Source of the DNA: Ancylomarina sp. DW003
GTDB lineage: Bacteria > Bacteroidota > Bacteroidia > Bacteroidales > Marinifilaceae
NCBI RefSeq assembly: GCF_029029505.1
Contig: NZ_JAKJSD010000001.1
Coordinates: 372,001-436,000 of the forward strand
Direction: 5' to 3'
Length of the DNA stretch: 64,000 bases
The stretch's first letter is position 1, and each line of letters starts with the position of its first letter. Of this stretch, positions 9,103 to 17,133 are shown piece after piece. Position numbers and translations under genes: made by a program. A model generated the notes under the pieces. The model saw only the letters and a program-made list of their open reading frames with translations. It was not told the origin of the DNA and did no database searches.

Positions 9103-9135
9103 TAAAAAAAGCTCCGATAAATCGGAGCTTTTTTT
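9103..9135 (-). terminator. Intrinsic terminator of rpmE
   Basis: Stem AAAAAGCTCCGA/TCGGAGCTTTTT with loop TAAA, flanked by A and T runs on both sides. It can work in either direction and lies 25 nt after the rpmE stop. Confidence 0.85.
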
Positions 9136-9158
9136 ATATTCTAAAAACACAAATAAGA

Positions 9159-9413
9159 TTATTTCTTAAGGTGCTTCTTGTATTTGTTCATAAACTTATC
9201 AACACGTCCTGCAGTATCGATTAGAGTCATCTTACCTGTATAGAAAGGGTGAGATGTGTTAGAAATCTCAAGCTTTACTAATGGGTATTCAACATTGTCA
9301 ATCTCGATAGTCTCTTTTGTATTCGCAGTTGACTTAGTAATAAAAACAGTCTCATTTGACATGTCTTTAAAAGCTACTAGACGGTAGTTTTTAGGATGTA
9401 TTCCTTCTTTCAT
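9159..9413 (-). CDS. rpmE2: 50S ribosomal protein L31, type B (zinc-independent)
   Basis: An 84-residue large-subunit protein. It begins MKEGIHPKNYRLVAFKDMS and carries the L31 signatures EISNTSHPFYTGK and DTAGRVDKFMNKYKKH. It has no cysteine, so it lacks the CxxC zinc ribbon of type A L31 and is the C-minus (type B) form. In organisms with both forms this one replaces the zinc form under zinc shortage; whether a second L31 exists here cannot be seen. A textbook promoter lies at 9458-9488 and a terminator follows, so it is a single-gene unit. Confidence 0.95.
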   Translation of the reverse strand: MKEGIHPKNYRLVAFKDMSNETVFITKSTANTKETIEIDNVEYPLVKLEISNTSHPFYTGKMTLIDTAGRVDKFMNKYKKHLKK

Positions 9414-9457
9414 CTTATTCTCTTTAAAATTTCTTATAATCTTCTTCCAATGGACTG

Positions 9458-9488
9458 CAAAGGTAAATATTGTAATTTATTTTGCAAA
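9458..9488 (-). promoter_or_regulatory. Bacteroidota-type promoter of rpmE2
   Basis: On the minus strand, TTTG (9488-9485), a 19-nt spacer, then TACCTTTG (9465-9458), matching the Bacteroidota sigma consensus. Predicted transcription start is near 9451, about 38 nt before the ATG. Confidence 0.75.
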
Positions 9489-9520
9489 AAAATGACACAA
9501 GAATCTAACTTTTATTGTCT

Positions 9521-10714
9521 TTATTCTTTAGAAGCCTTAGTTCCTCTGTTTTCCAGAGGGATAATAGCTGTTCTTTTAAAGGGTACATTCCTATCAAAAA
9601 GGTAGCGATAGGTATAATGAGTCTTCATTTTAACCCCTCCAACCGACTCATAAATCGATATCATTTTAGGATTAAAATCACCTACCCAGGATAATTCAAC
9701 CTCGGTATATTGCTTCTTAGCTTTTATGGCCTTATCCATTTTCCAGAAAATAGCTGATTCAATACCGAATCGTTGATATTTTGGCACAACACCCATAATC
9801 GTAATACGAGTACGAGTAATGGTTTTTCGTTTAAGCAAATACATGAATTTCAACTTATTCCAGAAATCAAGCTTACCATTCATCTTTCTCAAAACCTGAT
9901 TAATATCTGGCATGGCTACGAAAAAAGCAATAGGTTTTCCTTCATGGTAGGCAAACCAAATAAAATCTTCCTCTAATATACCTTTCCCTTCACGTGCTAT
10001 TTTACGGATATCTTCAATATCTATTGGTGTAAAATTGTCATGAAACTTCCATGCCTCATTATAAACCTCAATAATATCCTGTATATATTTCTCCGAATTA
10101 GAAAACTTAAAATGCTCAAATTCAAAACCCGGCTTTTTAGATATCCACTCTGCGATTTTTGCAAATCGTTCCGGGAATGGTTTCGATCGATCAACATGAT
10201 AGCTATACTGTTCGAAGAAAACTTGAAAACCATACGATTCGAAGAACTCCTGATAATAAGCTTTGTTGTATGGCATACCATAACCTTGTGGCAAAAATCC
10301 GTCAACTAACAGGCCCCAGTGGTTATCATTCTCACCAAAATTGATTGGACCATCCATAGCTTCCATACCACGCTCTTTCAACCATTCTTTTGCTGTATCA
10401 AAAAGCAAAAAAGCAGCCTCTCTGTCTTTGATGCACTCAAAAAAGCCACAACCACCTGTTGGTTGATCAAAACTAAAAGCCTTATTCGTGTTAATAAAAG
10501 CTGCAATTCGTCCAATAACCTTCCCCGAACCATCGGTAAGAATCCAACGGATAGCCTCACCATGCTTAAAAAAAGAATTCTCCTTAGGATCAAATATGCC
10601 TCCAATCTCACCATCTAAAGGGCAAGCAAAATTTGGATCATTTTTATAAAGTGCTCGAGCAAGATCTAAAAAGGATTGTTTCTGGCTTTTACTAACAACT
10701 TCGATTATATTCAT
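9521..10714 (-). CDS. GNAT-superfamily-like protein (YghO type), function unknown
   Basis: A 397-residue soluble protein of a family widespread in Bacteroidota and Proteobacteria and often annotated as N-acetyltransferase or YghO. The N-terminal half carries GKVIGRIAAFINTNKAF and GGCGFFECIKDREAAFLLFDTAKEWL, which is a GNAT-like strand-helix unit. This is followed by the family motif DGPINFGENDNHWGLLVDGF. A second GNAT-like fold at the C-terminus includes ARITIMGV-type strands (TRTRITIMGVVPKYQRFGIESAIFWKM) with an acetyl-CoA-loop-like KYQRFGIES. Substrate unknown. It lies upstream of rpmE2 on the same strand but rpmE2 has its own promoter in the gap. Confidence 0.7.
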   Translation of the reverse strand: MNIIEVVSKSQKQSFLDLARALYKNDPNFACPLDGEIGGIFDPKENSFFKHGEAIRWILTDGSGKVIGRIAAFINTNKAFSFDQPTGGCGFFECIKDREAAFLLFDTAKEWLKERGMEAMDGPINFGENDNHWGLLVDGFLPQGYGMPYNKAYYQEFFESYGFQVFFEQYSYHVDRSKPFPERFAKIAEWISKKPGFEFEHFKFSNSEKYIQDIIEVYNEAWKFHDNFTPIDIEDIRKIAREGKGILEEDFIWFAYHEGKPIAFFVAMPDINQVLRKMNGKLDFWNKLKFMYLLKRKTITRTRITIMGVVPKYQRFGIESAIFWKMDKAIKAKKQYTEVELSWVGDFNPKMISIYESVGGVKMKTHYTYRYLFDRNVPFKRTAIIPLENRGTKASKE

Positions 10715-10755
10715 TTGGTAATTTACAGGTTAGGAATTGAAAATAGATAACTTTC

Positions 10756-11520
10756 TTAGTCTCGGCTTGAAATCTTAGCTAACAATCTTAAAATTTCAAG
10801 ATATAACCAAATTAAAGTTACCATGATACCAAAAGCACCATACCATTCCATATATTTTGGTGCACCTTGCTGAGCACCTTTTTCTATAAAGTCAAAATCC
10901 AACACAAGATTCAACGATGCAATTGCAACTATAAATAAACTAATACCTATACTGGTTAAACTATTATCAAAAGCAAAACCCATATTCACACCAAACATTC
11001 CAAGAATCCATGTTGCCATATAAAATATAAATATACCTCCGGTTGCAGCGATAATACCTGCTCTGAATTTCTTATTCACTTTTATAAGTCCTGACTTATA
11101 AGCAAAAAGCATCATAAACAAAATTGCAAATGTCAGACCAACAGCTTGCATTACAATGCCTGGATAAATGGCATTAAAACTTGCTGATAAGCCACCCAGC
11201 AATAATCCTTCGCAAACGGCATAAACAGGAGCAGTAAATGGTGACCAAACTGGTTTAAAAATTGTGATTAATGCTAATATAAAACCTCCAATTCCACCAC
11301 CAATCATCCATGGCATAATAGCAGTTGACAAACCGCCTGTTTGAACAGAATCAAAATACATCCCCCAAGTATAACTTGCAGCAGAAACAACCAAAAGCAA
11401 CATCATTGCAATTTTGTTTACGGTTCCACTAACCGTCATTGCATCTTCATATGCACCATAACGAGCTTTTGCAAAAATTTTATCCGTAAAAGCTGGATTC
11501 GAACTCTTTGTCAAATTCAT
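10756..11520 (-). CDS. Bax inhibitor-1/YccA family membrane protein
   Basis: A 254-residue protein with about seven membrane segments and a short cytosolic N-terminus (FAKARYGAYEDAMTVSGTVNKIAMM). The family is a set of multi-pass membrane proteins, some of which leak calcium or protons or modulate FtsH. The C-terminal motif SLNLVLDFDFIEKGAQQGAPKYMEWYGAFGIMVTLIWLYLEILRLLAKI contains the paired Asp residues typical of the group. It lies 42 nt upstream of the YghO-like gene on the same strand, perhaps an operon. No specific function can be read. Confidence 0.88.
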   Translation of the reverse strand: MNLTKSSNPAFTDKIFAKARYGAYEDAMTVSGTVNKIAMMLLLVVSAASYTWGMYFDSVQTGGLSTAIMPWMIGGGIGGFILALITIFKPVWSPFTAPVYAVCEGLLLGGLSASFNAIYPGIVMQAVGLTFAILFMMLFAYKSGLIKVNKKFRAGIIAATGGIFIFYMATWILGMFGVNMGFAFDNSLTSIGISLFIVAIASLNLVLDFDFIEKGAQQGAPKYMEWYGAFGIMVTLIWLYLEILRLLAKISSRD

Positions 11521-11690
11521 AATATTCTATTTATTTTATGATCTGAGATTTCTAAAAAACCTCCATCTCTATAATTATCTTTTTTAACAGGCTTCTTTAA
11601 TCATTCAACTCAATACACCTGTTCAATATTTTGAGTTTCAAATTTAGCTAATTATTTCTCAATTCATGAATCAGCTTCAAGGATTAACAC

Positions 11691-12371
11691 TTAATTCTCG
11701 TCAGGAAATTCGGCCTTTAATTCTTCATAAATTTCAAGCCACTTACCATCAGTCACTTTCAAGTTTTGCACCTTAGAAAAAACATCTGATTTCAAAACCT
11801 CATTTCTACGAGCAATTTTGCCCAATGCACGCGGCAATTGTTTTATCAGATAATTATGCTGAGGAAAAGCTGGCAACATTTCAATAAAAGACAAGAAAAT
11901 AGTATCCTCTCTTTCTTTGTCAACTAAAGCTAAACGCCCAACCGTCATTGTTGCGCACAAAAGTTCTTTATCATCACCTTCTTGCATCCAATTTTGAACA
12001 TATTTTTCTAAGTTAGGTAAAGCAATCAGAAGATTCATGCTAATTTGCTCCAAAAGCTCATTACTATCGGCTTCTTCAATCCATCTTTTTAACTGCAACT
12101 TGCTCGCTTCTTCTGGCTCTTCCACTAAACTTGCTACAATTCGACTTTCGCGGAATCCTTTTCCCCATAATTTTTGAGCTAGTAAATGATTAGATTCATA
12201 TCGCTTTGCCAATTGCTTTAAATTTACAGCTGAGGCTCCCAAAGCTTTATTGTAATTCAAACCATATTTCTTCATCTCAGAATGAACTTCTCCATTTCTT
12301 AAGTTAAGAATCTCCTTAAACAATTCCTGAAATTGCTTTTCTATATTTTCATCGTCTATAAAAAACTCCAT
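11691..12371 (-). CDS. DNA alkylation repair (AlkD-like, HEAT-repeat) family protein
   Basis: A 226-residue all-helical protein whose layout matches the AlkD-type family, built from HEAT-like repeats. An early segment YGASAVNLKQLAKRY-type (here LGASAVNLKQLAKRYESNHLLAQKLWGKGFRESRIVASLV) is characteristic, followed by repeated paired helices. In AlkD proper, stacked helices cradle damaged DNA and excise N3- and N7-alkyl bases with Trp, Asp and Arg residues. Here I cannot confirm the catalytic Asp/Trp pair, so glycosylase activity is not assured. It is a single gene on the minus strand, divergent from the tRNA-His gene. Confidence 0.72.
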   Translation of the reverse strand: MEFFIDDENIEKQFQELFKEILNLRNGEVHSEMKKYGLNYNKALGASAVNLKQLAKRYESNHLLAQKLWGKGFRESRIVASLVEEPEEASKLQLKRWIEEADSNELLEQISMNLLIALPNLEKYVQNWMQEGDDKELLCATMTVGRLALVDKEREDTIFLSFIEMLPAFPQHNYLIKQLPRALGKIARRNEVLKSDVFSKVQNLKVTDGKWLEIYEELKAEFPDEN

Positions 12372-12534
12372 AATACGTCCGTTTTTCTAATATTTCTACA
12401 AAAAAATGCCTTGTTTTTCGTCTTACAAAGGAAAACAAATAATTATCTGAAAAAAAAATATATGTCTAACTAATTGCAAAGCAACAACAACAAGTATTAG
12501 AGAAATCTTTTTTGTGATTTTTTTTACAATTCGG

Positions 12535-12567
12535 TTTGGAAGTTAACTTTAGTTTTTCATATCTTTG
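12535..12567 (+). promoter_or_regulatory. Bacteroidota-type promoter of the tRNA-His gene
   Basis: TTTG at 12535-12538, a 21-nt spacer, and TATCTTTG at 12560-12567. The predicted start near 12574 is about 15 nt ahead of the mature tRNA. Confidence 0.75.
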
Positions 12568-12588
12568 CATCGCAAAAGGGAACAAATG

Positions 12589-12665
12589 GTGGTTGTAGCT
12601 CAGTTGGTTAGAGCGCTGGTTTGTGGTTCCAGAAGTCGCCGGTTCGAATCCGGTCTTCCACCCCA
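12589..12665 (+). tRNA. tRNA-His (GTG), CCA encoded
   Basis: A cloverleaf can be laid out by hand. The acceptor strands are GTGGTTG and CTTCCAC. The D arm is GCTCAGTTGGTTAGAGC. The anticodon arm CTGGT-TTGTGGT-TCCAG puts GTG at positions 34-36. The variable loop is AAGTC and the T arm is GCCGG-TTCGAAT-CCGGT, with discriminator C73 and encoded CCA. The base before position 1 (12588) is G, giving the G-1 that pairs with C73 in His tRNAs. The identity is therefore clear. Unusually, positions 5:68, 6:67 and 31:39 are all U-U. The gene has its own promoter and terminator. Confidence 0.93.
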
Positions 12666-12670
12666 ATGCA

Positions 12671-12708
12671 AAACGCAGATACTTTTCATTAAGTTTCTGC
12701 GTTTTTTT
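12671..12708 (+). terminator. Intrinsic terminator of tRNA-His
   Basis: Stem AAACGCAGA/TCTGCGTTT with a 16-nt loop, ending in seven T. It starts 6 nt after the CCA. Confidence 0.85.
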
Positions 12709-12781
12709 ATGCCCAAATTTTCAGACAAAACATATCATCCTTTTCACTACTTTTGCCAATCTAAAATTCAATCAACCGAAA

Positions 12782-13675
12782 ATGAATAAGAAATCGTTAC
12801 TTATATACGGCAGCATAATACTTGCCATGTTATTTTGGAGTTTTTCCTTTGTATGGGTCAAAATCGTATATCTGGTATATAATCCAATCACAACCGTTTT
12901 TCTTCGCCTTGTTATATCTTCTATTCTGCTATTTATTATTGGAAAAGGTTTCAAACAAATAGGATCAATTAAAAAAGAAGATCGGTTGGGTGTTTTAGCA
13001 CTGGCTTTCTTTGAGCCATTTTTATATTTCCTGGGTGAGAGTTTCGGTCTGAAATATGTTTCATCAACCATTGGAGCAGTTATCATCTCCACCATTCCCT
13101 TATTTTCCCCTGTTGCGGCTTATTATTTCCATAAGGAACAGTTGAGTAAGATGAATATTATTGGAATTTTTGTATCTATTATCGGCGTTGCTGTTATCAT
13201 TTTTAATAAAAGCTTCTCTCTAATTGTTTCTCCTATCGGATTAGCCTGTATGTTTATTGCAGTGGGTGCAGCTGTTGGTTATTCTGTTGTTCTAAAAAAA
13301 TTGGCTTCAAAATACAATCCTATTACTCTTATTACATACCAAAACAGTTTGGGGTTATTATACTTCCTTCCGTTATTCTTAATATTAGATTGGCAACACT
13401 TTATACAAGCGGTTCCAACACCGGAAGTTATAAATTCATTGGTATTACTTGCTGTTTTTGCATCAACTTTAGCATTTATTTGCTTCACGTATGGTCTGAA
13501 CTATTTAGGCATTACAAAAAGCAACATTTTTATTAATGCCATTCCTGTCTTTACAGCAATATTCGCCTATTTTGTAATCGATGAAGTTATTACACTCCAA
13601 AAAATAATAGGTATGCTGATTGTTATCAGTGGCATATTCTTTTCTCAGATAAAATTTGGAAAAAAAGTAGCATAA
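12782..13675 (+). CDS. DMT-superfamily (EamA) permease
   Basis: A 297-residue inner-membrane protein with ten predicted membrane segments in two EamA repeats (about residues 5-135 and 150-285), the standard drug/metabolite transporter layout. Repeat signatures are SFVWVKIVYLVYNPITTVFLRLVISSILL and ALAFICFTYGLNYLGITKSNIFINAIPVFTAIFAYFVIDE. The substrate is unknown. The frame stays open upstream into the tRNA, but the ATG at 12782 gives the proper first membrane segment. A TACTTTTG -7 box at 12748-12755 places transcription start just before it. The next gene begins 3 nt after its stop, so the two are co-transcribed. Confidence 0.88.
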   Translation: MNKKSLLIYGSIILAMLFWSFSFVWVKIVYLVYNPITTVFLRLVISSILLFIIGKGFKQIGSIKKEDRLGVLALAFFEPFLYFLGESFGLKYVSSTIGAVIISTIPLFSPVAAYYFHKEQLSKMNIIGIFVSIIGVAVIIFNKSFSLIVSPIGLACMFIAVGAAVGYSVVLKKLASKYNPITLITYQNSLGLLYFLPLFLILDWQHFIQAVPTPEVINSLVLLAVFASTLAFICFTYGLNYLGITKSNIFINAIPVFTAIFAYFVIDEVITLQKIIGMLIVISGIFFSQIKFGKKVA

Positions 13676-13678
13676 ATC

Positions 13679-14185
13679 ATGGCATCATATAAAATTGACA
13701 TAGAAGCTTTAAAAGAAAAGGCTAACAATACCGAAGCTGAAACCAAAACATTCTTCGCCAAACTAAAAAAGAAGAAACCTAAACAGCTCGATGATATTAC
13801 CCACGCTCTTCACTACGAAGTTTTTGAAGAAATTGATTGTCTTGAGTGCGCCAATTGTTGCAAAAGCATCAGCCCTATTATTATCGATAAGGATATCGAA
13901 AGAATGGCAAAACAGTTGAGAATGAAACCTTCGGCTTTTATCGATCAGTACTTGAATTTAGACAATGAGAACGACTATGTTTTCAAACAAGCACCTTGTC
14001 CGTTTTTAATGCCCGATAACTATTGCATGGTTTATGAACAGCGTCCCAGAGCTTGTAGAGAATACCCTCATACCGACAGGAAGCGCTTTTACCAGATTTT
14101 AAATTTAACTTTGAAAAATACGCACTACTGTCCTGCTGTATACGAAGTTGTTGATCGCTTAAAATTGAAAAGAGACAAACTATAA
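13679..14185 (+). CDS. YkgJ-family cysteine-cluster protein (putative Fe/Zn chelating)
   Basis: A 168-residue soluble protein. The defining cluster is CLECANCCKSISPIIIDKDIERMAKQL (Cys at about 59-66) followed by APCPFL, YCMVYEQRPRACREYPH and a late Cys (HYCPAVYEV). This is the CxxCxxCC...C...C...RPxxCRxYP pattern of the UPF0153/YkgJ family, thought to bind iron or zinc. The role is unknown. The N-terminal 50 residues are charged and helical. It starts 3 nt after the DMT permease stop. Confidence 0.85.
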   Translation: MASYKIDIEALKEKANNTEAETKTFFAKLKKKKPKQLDDITHALHYEVFEEIDCLECANCCKSISPIIIDKDIERMAKQLRMKPSAFIDQYLNLDNENDYVFKQAPCPFLMPDNYCMVYEQRPRACREYPHTDRKRFYQILNLTLKNTHYCPAVYEVVDRLKLKRDKL

Positions 14186-14439
14186 TCTCAAAATAATTCA
14201 TAAAGGCTCCCCAAAATGAGGAAGTCTTTCTTAGTATCCATTTTCTCACTTTATCTTCTTCAATTCAAGATATTTACCTCCTTCATCAAAATAATTAGCA
14301 CTAAATTCCTTATTGCAATCGTTTACAGAGAAAAACAAGGGTGGGAAAGGTCAATTTTGCCAATGTATTCTAGTCTTTTCAGGTATTTTCTTTATACTTT
14401 TGTTCGAGATATCACAAAATATATCGACAACAAAACACA

Positions 14440-15135
14440 ATGAACACAACAAAACGAAGACTAATTATAGCCGTTGATGGACATTCCTCTTGTGGGAAAA
14501 GTACTGTGGCAAAAGATCTGGCAAAAAAAATTGAATACACTTACATCGATTCAGGTGCAATGTATCGTGTTATTACTCTTTTTGCCATGCGTCATAATTT
14601 GATCAATGGCGATCAGCTTGATGAAAATAAATTAGCTCATTTGATTAACGACATTGACATTTCATTTTCATATAACAATGAGTTGAAACGTCATGAAACA
14701 TTTATGAATGACGAATTGGTTGAGGACGAAATTAGAAGTTTAGAAGTTTCTAATAATGTGAGTTTGATTGCTACAATCAAGTTTGTACGTGAGAAGATGG
14801 TAAACCTTCAGCGTAAACTTAGCGAAGCTGGCGCTGTTATAATGGATGGTCGCGATATTGGAACGGTTGTATTTCCCAATGCTGATCTTAAAATTTTTAT
14901 GACAGCAGACGTTGAAGTTAGAGCTATCAGGAGATATAAAGAACTGAAAGAAAAGGGAGATGACATTTCGTTGGATGCCATTCGTGAGAATGTAAAGAAA
15001 AGAGATTTCATCGACGAAAATAGAGATGAAAGTCCATTGCGAAAAGCAGATGATGCCATCGTTTTAAACAACAGCCACCTGACCAAAGAGGAGCAGTTGG
15101 AATGGATTGTGGCTAGAATGGCCGAAGTGCAGTAA
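14440..15135 (+). CDS. cmk: (d)CMP kinase
   Basis: Phosphorylates CMP and dCMP with ATP in the cytoplasm, feeding nucleotide and CDP-lipid synthesis. The 231-residue protein has the P-loop GHSSCGKST (residues 14-22), IDSGAMYRVIT, the nucleotide-binding VIMDGRDIGTVVFPNADLKIFM and the lid-type RRYKELKEKG. A TACTTTTG box at 14395-14402 suggests a promoter just upstream. It begins a group of same-strand genes with ispH and pfkA (gaps 32 and 9 nt). cmk followed by ispH is a common Bacteroidota arrangement. The 254 bp before it holds nothing else I can support. Confidence 0.95.
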   Translation: MNTTKRRLIIAVDGHSSCGKSTVAKDLAKKIEYTYIDSGAMYRVITLFAMRHNLINGDQLDENKLAHLINDIDISFSYNNELKRHETFMNDELVEDEIRSLEVSNNVSLIATIKFVREKMVNLQRKLSEAGAVIMDGRDIGTVVFPNADLKIFMTADVEVRAIRRYKELKEKGDDISLDAIRENVKKRDFIDENRDESPLRKADDAIVLNNSHLTKEEQLEWIVARMAEVQ

Positions 15136-15167
15136 ACATTATTTCTCATAATCAATTGATACGAACA

Positions 15168-16025
15168 ATGATTATTGAAATTGATCCAAATTCAGGCTTT
15201 TGTTTCGGAGTTGTAAACGCTATTGAGAAAGCTGAGGAAACTCTGTCAAAAGATAAGACACTTTATTGCATTGGCGATATTGTGCACAATAATATCGAAG
15301 TCGATCGATTAAAAGGTCAAGGCTTGAAAACGATTAATCATGATGAATTTGAAAAACTTTCGGATGCTAAAGTTTTATTCAGAGCACATGGTGAACCTCC
15401 TGTGAGCTATCAAAAAGCTAAGGAGAATAATATTGAGATTATTGACGCATCTTGTCCGGTCGTTTTAAACCTTCAAAAGAGGATAAAAAAGACTTATCAG
15501 GAAATCAAAAAGTGCAAGGGACAAATTCTTATATACGGTAAAAAAGGTCATGCCGAAGTTAATGGTCTGGTAGGCCAGACAGACGGGAAAGCCATCGTTA
15601 TAGAAAATGTTGAAGATCTTAAAAAAATAGATTTTGAAAAGCCTGTGACTTTATTCTCACAGACCACCAAAACCATATCAGGATTTAAAGAAATCACTGA
15701 AGTTCTGAAACAAAAATGTCGGAACGAATTAAAAATAAACGATACAATTTGCCGTAAAGTATCGAACAGAATGCCCAACATTCGTGAATTTGCAAAGAAA
15801 CATGATGTAATCATTTTTGTGAGTGGTAAAAAAAGCTCAAACGGCAAACTTTTGTTTGATGTATGCAAGCAAGAGAACAAACAAAGTTATTTCGTCTCTC
15901 ATCCCAATGAAGTTGAAATGACTTGGTTTTCACAAGCCAAATCAGTTGGAATTAGTGGAGCAACTTCTACACCTAGTTGGCTTATGAAACAAATAGCAGA
16001 TAACATCAAATTAGAAATTAAATAA
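15168..16025 (+). CDS. ispH: 4-hydroxy-3-methylbut-2-enyl diphosphate reductase (IspH)
   Basis: Last step of the MEP isoprenoid pathway, giving IPP and DMAPP. The 285-residue protein keeps the three [4Fe-4S] cysteines: Cys12 (SGFCFGV), Cys96 (DASCPVV) and Cys195 (NDTICRKV). It also keeps FRAHGEPP, SQTTKT, HPNEVE and GISGATSTPSWL. I use the ATG at 15168; a TTG four codons earlier is possible but unneeded. It lies between cmk and pfkA in a tight cluster. Confidence 0.95.
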   Translation: MIIEIDPNSGFCFGVVNAIEKAEETLSKDKTLYCIGDIVHNNIEVDRLKGQGLKTINHDEFEKLSDAKVLFRAHGEPPVSYQKAKENNIEIIDASCPVVLNLQKRIKKTYQEIKKCKGQILIYGKKGHAEVNGLVGQTDGKAIVIENVEDLKKIDFEKPVTLFSQTTKTISGFKEITEVLKQKCRNELKINDTICRKVSNRMPNIREFAKKHDVIIFVSGKKSSNGKLLFDVCKQENKQSYFVSHPNEVEMTWFSQAKSVGISGATSTPSWLMKQIADNIKLEIK

Positions 16026-16034
16026 ATTATTAGC

Positions 16035-17015
16035 ATGTCGAGAATTAAGAAAATTGGTGTGCTTACATCAGGAGGGGATGCGCCAGGTATGAACGCCGCC
16101 ATCCGCGCCGTCGTGAGAACAGCCATTTTTAACAAACTAGAAGTTGTTGGAATAAATCGAGGTTACGAAGGATTAATCAAGGGTGATTTCGAGCATATGA
16201 AATCATATGATGTAAGTAACATTATCCAAAAAGGAGGAACTATCTTAGGTTCTGCAAGAAGTCAGGATTTTAGAAGTGTAGAGGGACGAAAAAAAGCACA
16301 CGAGCAAATGCTTGCTGCTAAAATGGATGCTTTAGTTGTAATTGGTGGTGATGGAACATTCTCCGGGGCTCGTATTTTTACTCAAGAGTACGACATTCCT
16401 GTTGTTGGAATTCCAGGTACAATTGACAATGACCTATACGGAACAGATTATACCATTGGTTTCGATACAGCCTTAAATACAGTTATCGATGCCGTTGATA
16501 AAATTCGTGATACAGCAAGTGCTCACAACCGCTTATTCTTTATCGAGGTTATGGGACGTGATGCCGGATTTTTAGCATTAAGAAGTGGTATTGCTACAGG
16601 AGCTGAAGCTATTTTGATTCCAGAACGTCAGACGCATACAAAAGACTTAGAGAAGTATTTGGCTCTTGGTTATAAAGGACACAAAAACTCAGGTATCGTA
16701 ATTGTTGCCGAAGGTGATAAATCAGGTGGAGCTTATACCATTGCCGGTGAAATTGAGAAGAAGCATCCTGAGTATGATATTCGTGTATCAGTATTAGGAC
16801 ATATGCAACGCGGTGGTGCACCATCGGCTTTCGACCGAGTTACAGCAAGTACTTTGGGAGTAGCTGCAGTTGATGCTTTGCTAGATGACCAAAAAAGTAT
16901 CATGGTAGGAATGGTAAATGGAGAAGTATCTCACGTACCTTTCAATAAGACCATTAAGAATAAGAAAAAGGTAAAAGATTCATTGATTACAATCAACGAT
17001 GTTTTATCAATTTAA
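16035..17015 (+). CDS. pfkA: ATP-dependent 6-phosphofructokinase
   Basis: Glycolytic enzyme that phosphorylates fructose 6-phosphate. At 326 residues it matches bacterial PfkA. Visible motifs are TSGGDAPGMNAAIRAVVR (ATP/PPi site), GGDGTFSGA with the Gly after the GGD that favours ATP over pyrophosphate, PGTIDNDLYGTDYTIGFDTA with the catalytic Asp, and EVMGRDAGFLAL. It follows ispH by 9 nt. A promoter for priA lies downstream, so transcription may end or be boosted there. Confidence 0.95.
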   Translation: MSRIKKIGVLTSGGDAPGMNAAIRAVVRTAIFNKLEVVGINRGYEGLIKGDFEHMKSYDVSNIIQKGGTILGSARSQDFRSVEGRKKAHEQMLAAKMDALVVIGGDGTFSGARIFTQEYDIPVVGIPGTIDNDLYGTDYTIGFDTALNTVIDAVDKIRDTASAHNRLFFIEVMGRDAGFLALRSGIATGAEAILIPERQTHTKDLEKYLALGYKGHKNSGIVIVAEGDKSGGAYTIAGEIEKKHPEYDIRVSVLGHMQRGGAPSAFDRVTASTLGVAAVDALLDDQKSIMVGMVNGEVSHVPFNKTIKNKKKVKDSLITINDVLSI

Positions 17016-17086
17016 TTGATATTTAATTTCTGCAAAAGGCCTCTGCGTCATTGGTATATTTTTTTGAAAGTTTTCCCCCTCAAGTC

Positions 17087-17116
17087 TTGAGAAATTGATC
17101 ACAAGACATAACTTTG
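17087..17116 (+). promoter_or_regulatory. Bacteroidota-type promoter of priA
   Basis: TTG at 17087-17089, a 19-nt spacer, and TAACTTTG at 17109-17116. The predicted start near 17123 is about 11 nt before the ATG, so the leader would be very short. Confidence 0.65.
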
Positions 17117-17133
17117 AGAAAAATGTCTAATTT

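Noticed and set aside
12623-12781. In-frame extension of the DMT permease upstream through the tRNA-His gene
   Set aside because: It overlaps a tRNA and a terminator, and the added residues are not membrane-like. The ATG at 12782 after a TACTTTTG box is the sensible start.
14216-14443. Small + strand frame ahead of cmk
   Set aside because: It is hydrophobic by AT-richness only, overlaps the cmk start and the TACTTTTG box, and has no recognisable features.
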